Shown: one piece after another, positions 16,111 through 24,975 of the stretch
Numbering within the stretch: the stretch's first letter is position 1
Layout: each line of letters starts with the position of its first letter
DNA from: Cypionkella sinensis
GTDB lineage: Bacteria; Pseudomonadota; Alphaproteobacteria; Rhodobacterales; Rhodobacteraceae
Direction of reading: 5' to 3'
NCBI RefSeq assembly: GCF_042646385.1
Contig: NZ_JBHRTO010000001.1
Span: 1,054,001-1,118,000, forward strand
DNA length: 64,000 nt
Notes under the pieces: model-generated
Told to the model about the DNA's origin: nothing
Database searches by the model: none
The model's input: the letters and a program-made list of their open reading frames with translations, nothing else
Translations under genes and position numbers: made by a program

Positions 16111-17856
16111 TTAGCGCATTTCCTCAACCGGAGTGACGCCAAGGATACCAAGACCCGCCGAAATCACAACGCCCGTGGCGCGCGCAAGGGCGATTTTTGC
16201 CGCAGATGTTGCCGCATTGCCGTCCTGAATGAAGCGCAGGCTGGTGTCATCATTGCCCTTGTTCCACAGCGAATGGAATTCCGAGGCCAACTCATAGAGG
16301 TAGAACGCCACGCGATGTGGCTCGTTACCCTTGGCGGCGATCTCGACCAGACGCGGCCATTCCGCCAGTTTCTTGGCCATTTCAATCTCGGCAGGATGGT
16401 TAAGGATCGCGAGATCAGCGTTGGCAAGGTCAGCATCACCGCAGGCAATCCCGGCTTCGCGTGCCTTGCGCAGCACCGAATTGATCCGGGCATTGGCGTA
16501 TTGCACGTAAAACACCGGGTTGTCTTTCGACTGCTCCAGCACCTTGGCAAAGTCGAAATCCAGCGTCACATCGTTCTTGCGCGTCAACATCATGAAACGC
16601 GTCACATCCGCGCCCGCCTGTTCGACCACATCACGCAGGGTCACAAAGGTGCCCGCGCGCTTGCTCATCTTGAACGGCTCGCCGTTCTTGAACAGCTTGA
16701 CCAGTTGCACCAGCTTGATATCCAGCGGCACGCGGCCGCCCGACAGTGCCGAGACCGCCGCCTTCATCCGCTTGACATAGCCGCCGTGATCAGCACCGAA
16801 AATGTCGATCAGCTCATCAAAGCCGCGCTGCACCTTGTTGTAATGATAGGCAATATCGGGCGCGAAATAGGTCCAGGACCCATCCGATTTCATCACCGGG
16901 CGGTCCACATCGTCGCCATGTGCTGTCGAGCGGAACAGGGTTTGCACCCGCGGCTCCCAGTCTTCCAGCGTCTTGCCTTTCGGCGGCTCTAGCACGCCCT
17001 CATAGATCAGGCCCATGCCGCGCAGGGCATCAATCGCAGCCTCGATCTGCCCGGTGCCGTAAAGCGCCTTTTCCGATGAATAGACATCCATCCGAACGCC
17101 CAAAGCCGCCAGATCGCCGCGAATTTCTTCCATCATCATCTCGGAAGCAATCTCGCGGATATCGGCCAGCCAAACCTCCTCGCCCTTGTCGAGCAGGCTG
17201 TCGCCAAAGCGCGCCTTCAGCGCCTCGCCCACCGGGATCAGATAATCGCCGGGATACAGCCCTTCGCGGATTTCAGGTTCAAGCCCGTTAGCCTCGCGGT
17301 AACGCTCGTAAGCCGAGCGCGCCAGCACATCGACCTGCGCGCCGCCGTCGTTGATGTAATATTCCCGCGTCACATCCCAACCGGCAAAGGCCAAGAGCCG
17401 CGCCAGCGCATCGCCGACCACCGCGCCACGCACATGCCCCACATGCATCGGCCCGGTCGGGTTGGCCGAGACGAACTCTACGTTCACCTTGCGCCCTGCC
17501 CCGGCATTGGATTTGCCGAATTGCGTGCCTTGGGTCAAAGCCGCCTTGACCAGCCCCTGCCAGACCGACGCCGCCAGCCGCAGGTTCAAGAACCCCGGCC
17601 CCGCCACTTCCGCCGCCGTCACCCGAGGGTCTGCTGCCAGCTTCGCGGCCAGCGCCTCGGCAATCGCGCGCGGTTGCATCCCTGCGGGCTTTGCCAGCAC
17701 CATCGCCGCATTGGTCGCCATATCGCCATGCGCCGGATCGCGCGGCGGCTCGACCGCCACCTGCGCAAAGTCGAGGCCAGAGGGCAAAACGCCCTCGGCC
17801 ACCAAAGCCGTCAGGCTGTCAGTGACCAAGGTGCGGATTTCGGCAAAGAGGTTCAT
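16111..17856 (-). CDS. argS: arginyl-tRNA synthetase
   Basis: This 581-residue class I synthetase charges tRNA-Arg. The N-terminal Add-1 domain precedes the HIGH-type motif PTGPMHVGHVRGA (about residue 130) and the KMSK motif FKMSKRAGTF (about 395). The C-terminal anticodon-binding domain ends in PVEEMR. The length is normal. The ATG at 17856 is preceded by AGGA. It begins the minus-strand chain running through the SPOR, nagZ and scpAB genes, with an 85-base gap before the SPOR gene. Confidence 0.96.
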   Translation of the reverse strand: MNLFAEIRTLVTDSLTALVAEGVLPSGLDFAQVAVEPPRDPAHGDMATNAAMVLAKPAGMQPRAIAEALAAKLAADPRVTAAEVAGPGFLNLRLAASVWQGLVKAALTQGTQFGKSNAGAGRKVNVEFVSANPTGPMHVGHVRGAVVGDALARLLAFAGWDVTREYYINDGGAQVDVLARSAYERYREANGLEPEIREGLYPGDYLIPVGEALKARFGDSLLDKGEEVWLADIREIASEMMMEEIRGDLAALGVRMDVYSSEKALYGTGQIEAAIDALRGMGLIYEGVLEPPKGKTLEDWEPRVQTLFRSTAHGDDVDRPVMKSDGSWTYFAPDIAYHYNKVQRGFDELIDIFGADHGGYVKRMKAAVSALSGGRVPLDIKLVQLVKLFKNGEPFKMSKRAGTFVTLRDVVEQAGADVTRFMMLTRKNDVTLDFDFAKVLEQSKDNPVFYVQYANARINSVLRKAREAGIACGDADLANADLAILNHPAEIEMAKKLAEWPRLVEIAAKGNEPHRVAFYLYELASEFHSLWNKGNDDTSLRFIQDGNAATSAAKIALARATGVVISAGLGILGVTPVEEMR

Positions 17857-17938
17857 TTGATCAATTCCTGTCTCACTGGCTTGGCAATGCCAGAGCCAGC
17901 AAGACAGGTCAAGGACGGCCCGGTTTCATGGGCTGGAT

Positions 17939-18430
17939 TTACCCTTCGGTTTGTGTTGCGCGCCAATCATCCAGGGCCGGATTTGCCTCGGCAACAGGCA
18001 CCGCAGCCCCCGCCACCGCAGGCAGGTTAACCGGGCGATTGCGAAAGTAATGTGTCTCGCGCGCGCCAAAGTAAAACGCCACCACCGCCCCCAGCAACCA
18101 CCAAAGCGGCTCTGGCACCGCATTCAGCCCCACCATACGCAGGGCAAAATCGGCAGGGTCGATCATCGCATAGACAAACAGGCCAATGGTGCCAAAGGCC
18201 AAAAGCGGGCGCGGCAAACGGTTCAAGCCATTCACCAGACGGTCAAACCCGCTGGCCGAGGCATTGACGAATTCATCCCCAAACTGCGCCAGCGCAGCCT
18301 CTTGCGCCTGCGCCGACAGCTCCATCCGCTTGGTGGCCGAGGGCACGAACACCTCTGCCACCCCCTTGGCCGCATCGCCCAAAGCCGCCACCGCACCGGG
18401 CGCGTTCAGAACCGATCCGATCAACCCCAT
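17939..18430 (-). CDS. GTA-type holin (3TM holin family)
   Basis: This 163-residue protein has two clear hydrophobic stretches (PLLAFGTIGLFVYAMI and PLWWLLGAVVAFYFGA, about residues 74-125) and a possible amphipathic N-terminal helix. It matches the GTA_holin_3TM family. Its start lies 10 bases inside the endolysin gene. In Rhodobacter capsulatus, GTA release needs a holin and endolysin encoded away from the main capsid cluster. The same isolated pair, with no phage genes around it, is seen here. The call is strong on family and arrangement. Confidence 0.88.
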   Translation of the reverse strand: MGLIGSVLNAPGAVAALGDAAKGVAEVFVPSATKRMELSAQAQEAALAQFGDEFVNASASGFDRLVNGLNRLPRPLLAFGTIGLFVYAMIDPADFALRMVGLNAVPEPLWWLLGAVVAFYFGARETHYFRNRPVNLPAVAGAAVPVAEANPALDDWRATQTEG

Positions 18431-19032
18431 GCTGCCACCCTTGCCTGATGCTGCGCCTCGGTCAGCCGATATTTCGGGGCGATGAACTCCTCCGCCCGCG
18501 TGATCCAGCCGCCCTTGCCGCCATCCCGCCTGCGCGCATATTTGCGACTGGCGGGGCGGGCATCGGCCAAGGCGTAATAGTAATTCCGCCGCACAATGCC
18601 GTAAGCATCGGCGATATGGCTGGGGGCGGCCTCGGCGGCCATCTGGGCCGCCCGGATGGTCTGCGGGCCGATTTGTCCATCGGCGTCACAGGGAAATCCC
18701 ATGCTGGTCAGTAAGCGCTGCAACACCTTCACCGCATTGGCCCCGGCGTTGACATACATATCAAACACCGAGGGTTGCAACACCTCGGGCAGAGCCGCCA
18801 CACCCGTGCGTCGATAGTAGTGTTCCACATAAATATCAATAGCTTGCGCCATGGTCAGCGCGCGCACATCGGCCAGATCAATCCGGGCATCGCGGGTCAC
18901 ATCAATGCCCAATCGCCGCATCGTGTTCAGCGTGACGCCGTATTTCGTGGCCCCACCCGGATCATTCGGGTCGTTTACATAGCCACCCTCGCGCGCCACG
19001 ATCGCCGCCGCCAAATCCTGCACAGATTGCAT
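18421..19032 (-). CDS. GTA-type endolysin, glycoside hydrolase 108 family
   Basis: This 203-residue peptidoglycan hydrolase has the GH108 catalytic start AAAIVAREGGYVNDPNDPGGATKYGVT (catalytic Glu near residue 14). The second half is a peptidoglycan-binding-3-like domain (LLTSMGFPCDADGQIGPQTIRAAQ). It has no signal peptide, which fits a holin-dependent endolysin. It is the first gene of the two-gene lysis cassette. Upstream is only a single TTAA half-site and no full CtrA box. The main GTA structural cluster is not in the window. Confidence 0.88.
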   Translation of the reverse strand: MQSVQDLAAAIVAREGGYVNDPNDPGGATKYGVTLNTMRRLGIDVTRDARIDLADVRALTMAQAIDIYVEHYYRRTGVAALPEVLQPSVFDMYVNAGANAVKVLQRLLTSMGFPCDADGQIGPQTIRAAQMAAEAAPSHIADAYGIVRRNYYYALADARPASRKYARRRDGGKGGWITRAEEFIAPKYRLTEAQHQARVAAWG

Positions 19033-19101
19033 GGCATCTCCCCTTGATGTGTCGGGGGATGCTCGCGCGAAAGGGTTAATCTTGCCGAAGCAGCGCGCGC
19101 G

Positions 19102-19554
19102 CTACTTTTGCGGTGCGACATAAACGCCCTGCTCTTTCAGCGCGTCCACCACTTCCTTGGGCATGTAATTTTCATCATGCTTGGCCAGAATTTCACTGGC
19201 GACAAAGGTGCCGTCCTGCATCTCGCCGGTGCCAACCATGCCCGCGCCTTCGGCAAACAGATCGGGCAGCACGCCGGTAAACTTCACCGGCACACTTTTG
19301 TTGGTATCGGTCACGCTGAAACTGATCGTCTCGCCCTGCCCGCGCACCAAAGTGCCCTTTTCCACCAGCCCGCCGATGCGAAACACCTCACCCGCGCGCG
19401 GCGGATCGCTGACCACTTGGCTGGGCGAACGGAAAAAGTTGATCCCGTCGCGCATGGCATAGCCGATCAGCGCGGTTGACGCTGCAAGCAGGACGAACGC
19501 AAACAGGATCAACTGCACGCGACGACGCTTTTTCAGACCCTTCAACCCAGCCAT
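19102..19554 (-). CDS. ccmE: cytochrome c maturation haem chaperone CcmE
   Basis: This 150-residue protein has a basic N-terminus, one membrane anchor (about residues 13-32) and a periplasmic OB-fold that carries haem covalently before delivery to apocytochromes. The haem-binding histidine is in AKHDENYMPKEV near residue 125, together with the conserved tyrosine. Other ccm genes are not nearby, so the gene is split from the main cluster. It starts nine bases after argC on the same strand, so co-transcription with argC is likely. Confidence 0.95.
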   Translation of the reverse strand: MAGLKGLKKRRRVQLILFAFVLLAASTALIGYAMRDGINFFRSPSQVVSDPPRAGEVFRIGGLVEKGTLVRGQGETISFSVTDTNKSVPVKFTGVLPDLFAEGAGMVGTGEMQDGTFVASEILAKHDENYMPKEVVDALKEQGVYVAPQK

Positions 19555-19563
19555 ATCAGCCCC

Positions 19564-20592
19564 TTACGGGAACATCGGTGCCAGCATCAGCCCCGCTGTT
19601 TCCTCAATCCCCAGCATCAGATTGGCGTTCTGAATGGCCTGCCCCGACGAGCCTTTCGTCAGGTTGTCCAACACAGCCACCACCACGGCGCGGCCCGGAA
19701 TCCGGTCTGCGATCACGCCTATATGGCAGTAGTTAGACCCTGCAATGTCGCGCGTCGAGGGGAGTGCGCCAAAGGGTAGCACCTGCAAGAACGGCTCGGC
19801 GGCATAGGCGTCGGTCAGGGTTTGGTGAATGACCTTGGCATCGCCCTGCACATAGGTCGTCGCCAGAATCCCGCGATTCATCGGCAGAAGGTGCGGCGAG
19901 AACTGAATATGAACTGGCCGACCGGCGAGTTTAGCAAACTCCTGATCGAACTCGCCCAGATGGCGGTGCTTGCCGCCCATCGAATAGGTGTGCGTGCCGC
20001 CCGAAAGCTCGGCGTGCAGCAAGTTTTCTTTCAAGCTCCGCCCTGCCCCCGACACCCCGGCCTTAAGGTCGATCAGGATGTTATCCAGGTCAATCACCCC
20101 CGCCGAGATCAACGGCCGCAAGGCAAACTGCCCCGTCGCCGCGTTGCAGCCGGTGCCTGCGACAAGCCGGGCATTGCGGATCTCGTCCCGGTAAAACTCG
20201 GTCAGCCCGTAGACGGCTTCTTTCTGCAAATCGACCGCAGTATGCGGCTGGCCATACCATTTCTCGTATTCCGCCGGATCGCGCAGCCGGAAATCTGCCG
20301 ACAGATCCACGATCTTCAGATTGCGCGGCAGGGCAGATACCACGACTTGCGTCGTGGCGTGGGGCAGCGCGCAGAAACAGAGGTCGACCTGGGAAAAGTC
20401 GATCTCGTCAATCTTCTGCAGGCGCGGCAGGTCGAGGTGGCGCAGGAATGGAAACACCTCGGCCATCGCCATGCCCGCTTTGCGATCGGCTGACAGCGCC
20501 ACGATTTTCATCGCAGGATGGGTGGCGATCAGGCGGACAAGCTCGGCCCCGGTGTAGCCGGATGCTCCGAGAATGGCGATGCGATGGGTCAT
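19564..20592 (-). CDS. argC: N-acetyl-gamma-glutamyl-phosphate reductase ArgC
   Basis: This 342-residue NADPH-dependent enzyme catalyses the third step of arginine synthesis. The nucleotide-binding GASGYTGAELVRL is at the N-terminus, and the catalytic cysteine is in GTGCNAATGQFALRPL (about residue 150). GGKHRHLGEFDQEF and the C-terminal NLTKGSSGQAIQNANLM are typical of the family. The ATG at 20592 begins directly at the Rossmann fold; the 18-residue upstream extension is rejected as non-homologous. Confidence 0.95.
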   Translation of the reverse strand: MTHRIAILGASGYTGAELVRLIATHPAMKIVALSADRKAGMAMAEVFPFLRHLDLPRLQKIDEIDFSQVDLCFCALPHATTQVVVSALPRNLKIVDLSADFRLRDPAEYEKWYGQPHTAVDLQKEAVYGLTEFYRDEIRNARLVAGTGCNAATGQFALRPLISAGVIDLDNILIDLKAGVSGAGRSLKENLLHAELSGGTHTYSMGGKHRHLGEFDQEFAKLAGRPVHIQFSPHLLPMNRGILATTYVQGDAKVIHQTLTDAYAAEPFLQVLPFGALPSTRDIAGSNYCHIGVIADRIPGRAVVVAVLDNLTKGSSGQAIQNANLMLGIEETAGLMLAPMFP

Positions 20593-20652
20593 GGCGGCCT
20601 CCGATTTTGGTGGCGCAGATGTGGCGGCTGAGGGGGCCGGATGCAAGTGAAA

Positions 20653-21402
20653 TTATGGTGTCAGGCGCTCGCCCGCCTCAACCCGGAACGGCAAGATATT
20701 CTCGCGCGGCGGCAGCGGGCAGATCGCGAAATCGGTGAAGCCGCAGGGGGGCGTGAAGGCGCGGTTGAAGTCGAGGGTGATCTCGTTCTCGGAAGCATCC
20801 TCGCCGATCAGGAAGCGTGAGGCCGGGTAAGTCTCGACCCCGCTGGTCTTGTCGCGGATCACGAACATCGGCTTGCCGTCTTTCCAGTGGGTGGCCAGCA
20901 GGGTGATGGCGTGGCCGTCGTGGGTGAAATGGGCGGTGTGGGTGAGGTTGACGGTGGTCGGGCCGCCGCCTTTCTGGTCAATGGATTGGGCGACGGGGTT
21001 GGGCAGGGCTTGCCAGCGGGCTCGGATGATCAGGGCGGGGTTAACGGGGAAATAGTGGAGGCTGGCTTGCCGTGGCAGGGTCAGGTCGCGGACACGCAGG
21101 GCGGGGATATCATCGACGGTATGGAGTTCGAGCAGCAGCGTTCCGGCGCGCAGCTGGGGGAAGCCGCCGGGGGCGGGTTGGAACGGGATGGGGCTTGCGT
21201 TCGGGGGTGTCAGGGTTTGGGCGGTGGGGTCGATCAGGCCCAGATGGGCGGGGCCGGTGGAAAGCTGGATTTGATTGTCTGCGGCGTGCCCTACCGTTTG
21301 CGGGCCGGGGGTCAGATCGACCCGGTCGGTCAGATTCAGCCAGCCATCCTCGGCTTGCAGGGCGTTCAGGCGGGCGGCGCGGTGTTGGTCGAGAGGGAGC
21401 AT
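20653..21402 (-). CDS. DUF1684 family protein
   Basis: This 249-residue cytosolic protein matches the DUF1684 family, with the C-terminal signature FNRAFTPPCGFTDFAICPLPPRENILPFRVEAGE and the central LTLPRQASLHYFPVNPAL. The biochemical function of the family is not known. The ATG at 21402 has AAAGG ten bases upstream. It ends 60 bases before argC, so it could be the first gene of a DUF1684-argC-ccmE transcript. A full CtrA-type box lies about 80 bases upstream. Confidence 0.8.
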   Translation of the reverse strand: MLPLDQHRAARLNALQAEDGWLNLTDRVDLTPGPQTVGHAADNQIQLSTGPAHLGLIDPTAQTLTPPNASPIPFQPAPGGFPQLRAGTLLLELHTVDDIPALRVRDLTLPRQASLHYFPVNPALIIRARWQALPNPVAQSIDQKGGGPTTVNLTHTAHFTHDGHAITLLATHWKDGKPMFVIRDKTSGVETYPASRFLIGEDASENEITLDFNRAFTPPCGFTDFAICPLPPRENILPFRVEAGERLTP

Positions 21403-21478
21403 TTTGGGGGCCTTTGGGTGTGGTCCCAACTCGGGACCTTTTTTTGTTGTTTGGATTCAATAGGATGGAGTGGTGGAT

Positions 21479-21493
21479 TTAAGGATTTGTTAA
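21479..21493. promoter_or_regulatory. CtrA-type box TTAA-N7-TTAA
   Basis: TTAA-GGATTTG-TTAA is the exact full-site consensus of the alphaproteobacterial response regulator CtrA. It lies about 80 bases upstream of the DUF1684 start. No plus-strand gene follows within 400 bases. Confidence 0.35.
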
Positions 21494-21513
21494 GGTTTGC
21501 ATGGCTCACGAAA

Positions 21514-21533
21514 GGTGCGTGAGATCACGCACC
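21514..21533. repeat. REP-like palindrome GGTGCGTGA-GA-TCACGCACC
   Basis: Perfect 9-bp arms surround GA, followed by CTAC. This resembles the dispersed 'GGTGCG...CGCACCCTAC' palindromes common between genes in proteobacteria. Only this copy was noticed in the window. Confidence 0.45.
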
Positions 21534-21535
21534 CT

Positions 21536-21939
21536 ACACCGTAGTCGATGCGATCGTCGTGACCAGTCAAAATCTCGGCTACAAAGAATCGCCAGCATCG
21601 GCCATGCCAAAGCCGCGTTTCACAAGGGTCGGATCACGCCTAGCAGGGTCTTATTCAATTTGCATTTAATTTGGCTAAGTTAATTCGGCATTGCAAGAGC
21701 AGCACCGTTCAAGACTGGCTCACTTTCTCACGCAAGGACTATAAATTCTTCCGATATGCGGAGATGATTTGGACGGATTGCGGAAGGCTGCCGCGATTGC
21801 GCAACTACTCCGATCAAATCTGTATGTTGGTCGTTCGGAGCGCTCCGCGGGGAGTATTTCCGCCAATGTGAAGTTGGCATTTCGAGGCGGTAGGGAGCGG
21901 CCCCCCCCTTACCCTACAGAGCCGAGTTCTGCGACCAGG
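21536..21939. other. gene-free AT-rich stretch
   Basis: About 400 bases lie between the palindrome and the end of murI, with lower GC than the surroundings. A 66-codon plus-strand frame (21671-21871, TTG start, no ribosome site) has no recognisable similarity and runs into a C-tract. The region may be a decayed gene, but I cannot name it. Confidence 0.4.
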
Positions 21940-22752
21940 TCACGCCGCTTCGAACACCACTTTCTTGCGCAAAAATTGCGTGGCTTTGTTCGAGACATAA
22001 GCGGGATCGCCAGTGGTGATGAATTTGCTCTCTTTGCCCCGCCCCAGCATCTCCGGGCGGCGGGTGAGGTAGTCGGCGAGGCTTTCGGCGACGAGGTTGG
22101 CTTGGGAGTAAACTTTCACTTCCGGCCCCAAGGCTTCGGCGAAGGTTTTTTCCATCAGCGGGTAGTGGGTGCAGCCCAGAACCGCGGCTTGTGGGTGCGG
22201 CATCCGGCGTTTCAGGGCCTCGACATGGCTGCGCACCAAGGCTTCGGCGAGAATTTCGTCGCCTTGTTCGATAGCATCAACGACGCCGCCGCAGGGTTGC
22301 GCCTCGACATCGACGCCGATGGCGCGGAAGGCGAGTTCGCGCTGGAAGGCGCGGGAGGCGACGGTTGCGGGGGTGGCGAACAGGGCGACATGCTTCACCG
22401 TCACCTCGCGCGGCGGCGAGTTGTCGCCCCATTGCCGTTCGGTCAGCGCCTCGATCAGCGGCACGAACACGCCGAGGACGCGCTTTTCGGGCGGCAGCCA
22501 GGTCTCTTGCATCCGCTTCAGCGCTGCGGCCGAAGCGGTGTTGCAGGCGAGGATCACCAGATCGCAACCCTCGGCCCACAGCCGTTCGACGGCGGCGCAG
22601 GTCAGGTTGAAGATGTCGTCATGCGTGCGGACACCGTAGGGGGCATGGGCGTTGTCACCGAAATAGATGAAGGGCGTGTCGGGCAGACGCTTGGTCAGCG
22701 CGTCCAGCACTGTCAGCCCGCCGATACCAGAATCAAAAACGCCAACCGCCAT
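21940..22752 (-). CDS. murI: glutamate racemase MurI
   Basis: This 270-residue enzyme makes D-glutamate for peptidoglycan. The start VGVFDSGIGGLTVL, the first catalytic cysteine in ILACNTASA (about residue 75) and the second in AVLGCTHYPL (about 185) are all present. The ATG at 22752 places the conserved start correctly; the frame remains open upstream into the neighbouring gene. It lies 40 bases after the acyltransferase gene on the same strand. Confidence 0.94.
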   Translation of the reverse strand: MAVGVFDSGIGGLTVLDALTKRLPDTPFIYFGDNAHAPYGVRTHDDIFNLTCAAVERLWAEGCDLVILACNTASAAALKRMQETWLPPEKRVLGVFVPLIEALTERQWGDNSPPREVTVKHVALFATPATVASRAFQRELAFRAIGVDVEAQPCGGVVDAIEQGDEILAEALVRSHVEALKRRMPHPQAAVLGCTHYPLMEKTFAEALGPEVKVYSQANLVAESLADYLTRRPEMLGRGKESKFITTGDPAYVSNKATQFLRKKVVFEAA

Positions 22753-22792
22753 GGTGCCCCCCTGCCCGCCTTCGCAGTCTTGAGGCTGCGGT

Positions 22793-23671
22793 TTAGCGGG
22801 ATTTGTATTTCGCCTCGAACTCGTAGCCCAAAGCATAAGAGGGAAGTGGCGCAGGCGAAAGGGCGTAGGTGGCCTGACGCAGGGTTTCCATCATCGCGGT
22901 AGGGTCGGATTTCAGCGCGTCAATGGTTTGTGCGGGGATCGGGTTGCCGATGACAAGGCGCACTGGGGTGTCGGTGCGGGATTTGAACTCTTTCAGCAGC
23001 ATGGCGACGCGCAGATTGGCGTGGATGCGCGAGGCGAGTTGGAACAGGCGCGAGTTATGGCCCTCGAAATAGATCGGCACCACGGTGGCATTGGATTTGG
23101 CAATCATCTTGGCGGTGAAGTTGCGCCAGCTTGGGTCCATCGGGCGCGAGAAGGGTTTGAGCGAGGTTGAGACGGTGCCGCCGGGAAAGATGCCGATGGC
23201 GCCGCCTTGGCCAAGGTATTTCAGGGCGGTCGCGCGGGTTTGCAGGTTGATGCGGGTGGCTTCTTTGGTTTCATCAAAGGAAATTGGCAGCAGGACCTTG
23301 CTCAGCGCATCGGCACGGCGGAATACGGCGTTCGACAGGATGCGGAAATCACCGCGCATGGCGTCGAGGATATGCCCCAGCATCAGCCCGTCCAGGATGC
23401 CGTAGGGGTGATTGGCGATCAGCACCAGCGGGCCGGTTTTGGGGATGTTGGAAAGCGCGCCTGCAGTGATGTCGAGCGACAGGCCATAGCGTTCCGGCAT
23501 GACCTGCCAGAACGAGCGGCCTTGCGCGATCTCTGCTTCATAGCCCGTCGCGCGGTTGATCAAATGGCGGCGGCCCGAGACGTTTTCCAGCACGCGGATC
23601 AGCGCGCGCCCGGGCCGGGTGCGGGCCGAGGTGGCGTAAGTGATGTCACGGGTGAGATTGCTGTGCAGCAT
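22793..23671 (-). CDS. lysophospholipid acyltransferase family protein (PlsC-like)
   Basis: This 292-residue PlsC-superfamily acyltransferase has the active-site block IANHPYGILDG (the NHX4D motif, about residues 85-95) and the substrate motif GIFPGGTVST (about 160). The sequence resembles OlsA- or hemolysin-type acyltransferases that acylate lyso-lipids or lyso-ornithine lipids, but the acceptor cannot be decided. The ATG at 23671 follows AGAGG by six bases; longer upstream starts lack a ribosome site. It is divergent from the LysR gene. Confidence 0.8.
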   Translation of the reverse strand: MLHSNLTRDITYATSARTRPGRALIRVLENVSGRRHLINRATGYEAEIAQGRSFWQVMPERYGLSLDITAGALSNIPKTGPLVLIANHPYGILDGLMLGHILDAMRGDFRILSNAVFRRADALSKVLLPISFDETKEATRINLQTRATALKYLGQGGAIGIFPGGTVSTSLKPFSRPMDPSWRNFTAKMIAKSNATVVPIYFEGHNSRLFQLASRIHANLRVAMLLKEFKSRTDTPVRLVIGNPIPAQTIDALKSDPTAMMETLRQATYALSPAPLPSYALGYEFEAKYKSR

Positions 23672-23826
23672 GAAAAGCCTCTGGCGTTGCATGGGCGGAA
23701 TGGCAGATTTGCGGCAGGGTAATGGCTGTGCATGACGCTGGAATGACAGCGCTGCGGCGATTTGGCGGGCAGATAGGGGGAATAATTGCCGATTTACCCG
23801 GTTTACAGGGCGGAATTTGTGCATAG

Positions 23827-23840
23827 ATAAGCCGGCTTAT
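23827..23840. promoter_or_regulatory. perfect palindrome ATAAGCCGGCTTAT upstream of the LysR gene
   Basis: This 14-bp perfect palindrome lies 31 bases before the LysR start and is followed at once by GTATCATAC, a second short palindrome. LysR regulators usually bind dyads at their own divergent promoter, so this is a natural candidate site. Confidence 0.45.
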
Positions 23841-23871
23841 GGTATCATACGCGAAATAAACCGAGGGACAG

Positions 23872-24765
23872 ATGGACTGGGACAAGCTGCGCATTTTTCA
23901 TGCGGTTGCCGAAAAGGGCAGCCTGACCCATGCGGGCGATGTGCTGCACCTGTCGCAATCGGCGGTCAGCCGGCAGATCCGGGCGCTGGAGGAAAGTCTT
24001 TCGGTGACGCTGTTTCACCGCCATGCGCGCGGGTTGATCCTGACCGAACAGGGTGAGTTGCTGTATGATGCGACGCAAGCCATGGTCAAACGGCTGGATG
24101 CCACAGCGGCTCGGATCAGGGACAGCGAGGATGAGGTGTTTGGCGAGTTGCGGGTGACGACAACGACCGGGTTCGGCACTTTGTGGTTGGCCCCGCGCCT
24201 GCCTGCGCTTTACAAGAAATACCCCAGCCTGAAGATTGACCTGATGCTGGAGGAGCGCGTGCTGGATCTTCCGATGCGCGAGGCAGATGTGGCCATTCGG
24301 ATGAAAGAGCCCTCTCAGGCCGATCTGATCCGCAAGCGGTTGATGAACATTCGGATGCGGCTTTATGCGACGCCGGAGTATCTGGCCGAACACGGCACGC
24401 CCTTGACGATGGATGATTTCACCCAACACCGGCTGATCTGCCAACATGCTGGGACGGCGCAGGTGGCGGCGGGCGCCAATCTGGTGGCCGATCTGATGAG
24501 CCATGACATCCCGTCTACGCTGACAGTGAACAACTATTTCGGCGTGTTGCAGGGGGTGTTGAACCATCTGGGCATCGGGGTGCTGCCGGATTATCTGACT
24601 GAGGATTTCCCGCATCTGGTGCGGGTGCTGCCCGAGACGGAATCGACGGAAGTGCCGGTGTTTCTGGCCTACCCCGAGGAGTTGCGGCATTCCAAACGCG
24701 TCTCGGCGTTTCGGGACTTTGTGCAGGAAGAGATTTTCGCGTTTCGGAAGCGGCAGCAGTTGTAG
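23872..24765 (+). CDS. LysR family transcriptional regulator
   Basis: This 297-residue protein has an N-terminal winged helix-turn-helix (WDKLRIFHAVAEKGSLTHAGDVLHLSQSAVSRQIRALEESL) and a C-terminal periplasmic-binding-like effector domain (from about residue 90). The ligand is unknown. It is divergent from the acyltransferase gene, with palindromes in the shared promoter. LysR proteins often regulate the divergent neighbour and themselves, so control of that acyltransferase is a reasonable guess. Confidence 0.92.
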   Translation: MDWDKLRIFHAVAEKGSLTHAGDVLHLSQSAVSRQIRALEESLSVTLFHRHARGLILTEQGELLYDATQAMVKRLDATAARIRDSEDEVFGELRVTTTTGFGTLWLAPRLPALYKKYPSLKIDLMLEERVLDLPMREADVAIRMKEPSQADLIRKRLMNIRMRLYATPEYLAEHGTPLTMDDFTQHRLICQHAGTAQVAAGANLVADLMSHDIPSTLTVNNYFGVLQGVLNHLGIGVLPDYLTEDFPHLVRVLPETESTEVPVFLAYPEELRHSKRVSAFRDFVQEEIFAFRKRQQL

Positions 24766-24975
24766 GCTGGAGTGTGTCCACGCGTGGACACGCGGTCGGC
24801 AATATATGAATCAGGGGGTTATGTCCCCTTGATCAGGTTTTGTTAAGGTTTGCCCCGCCCGTTTTGCGCTTTGAAACGGGTGGACGTTACGCAAAAAAGG
24901 GCGTGCGCTTGATGGCACGCCCTATGGACATACCTCTTGAACAGCCTGTTTTGGCCATTTGGACGGCGCTGCCGG

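Noticed and set aside
21671..21871. 66-codon frame in the gap before murI
   Set aside because: TTG start, no ribosome site, unusual aromatic-rich composition; it could be a gene remnant, but nothing supports translation.
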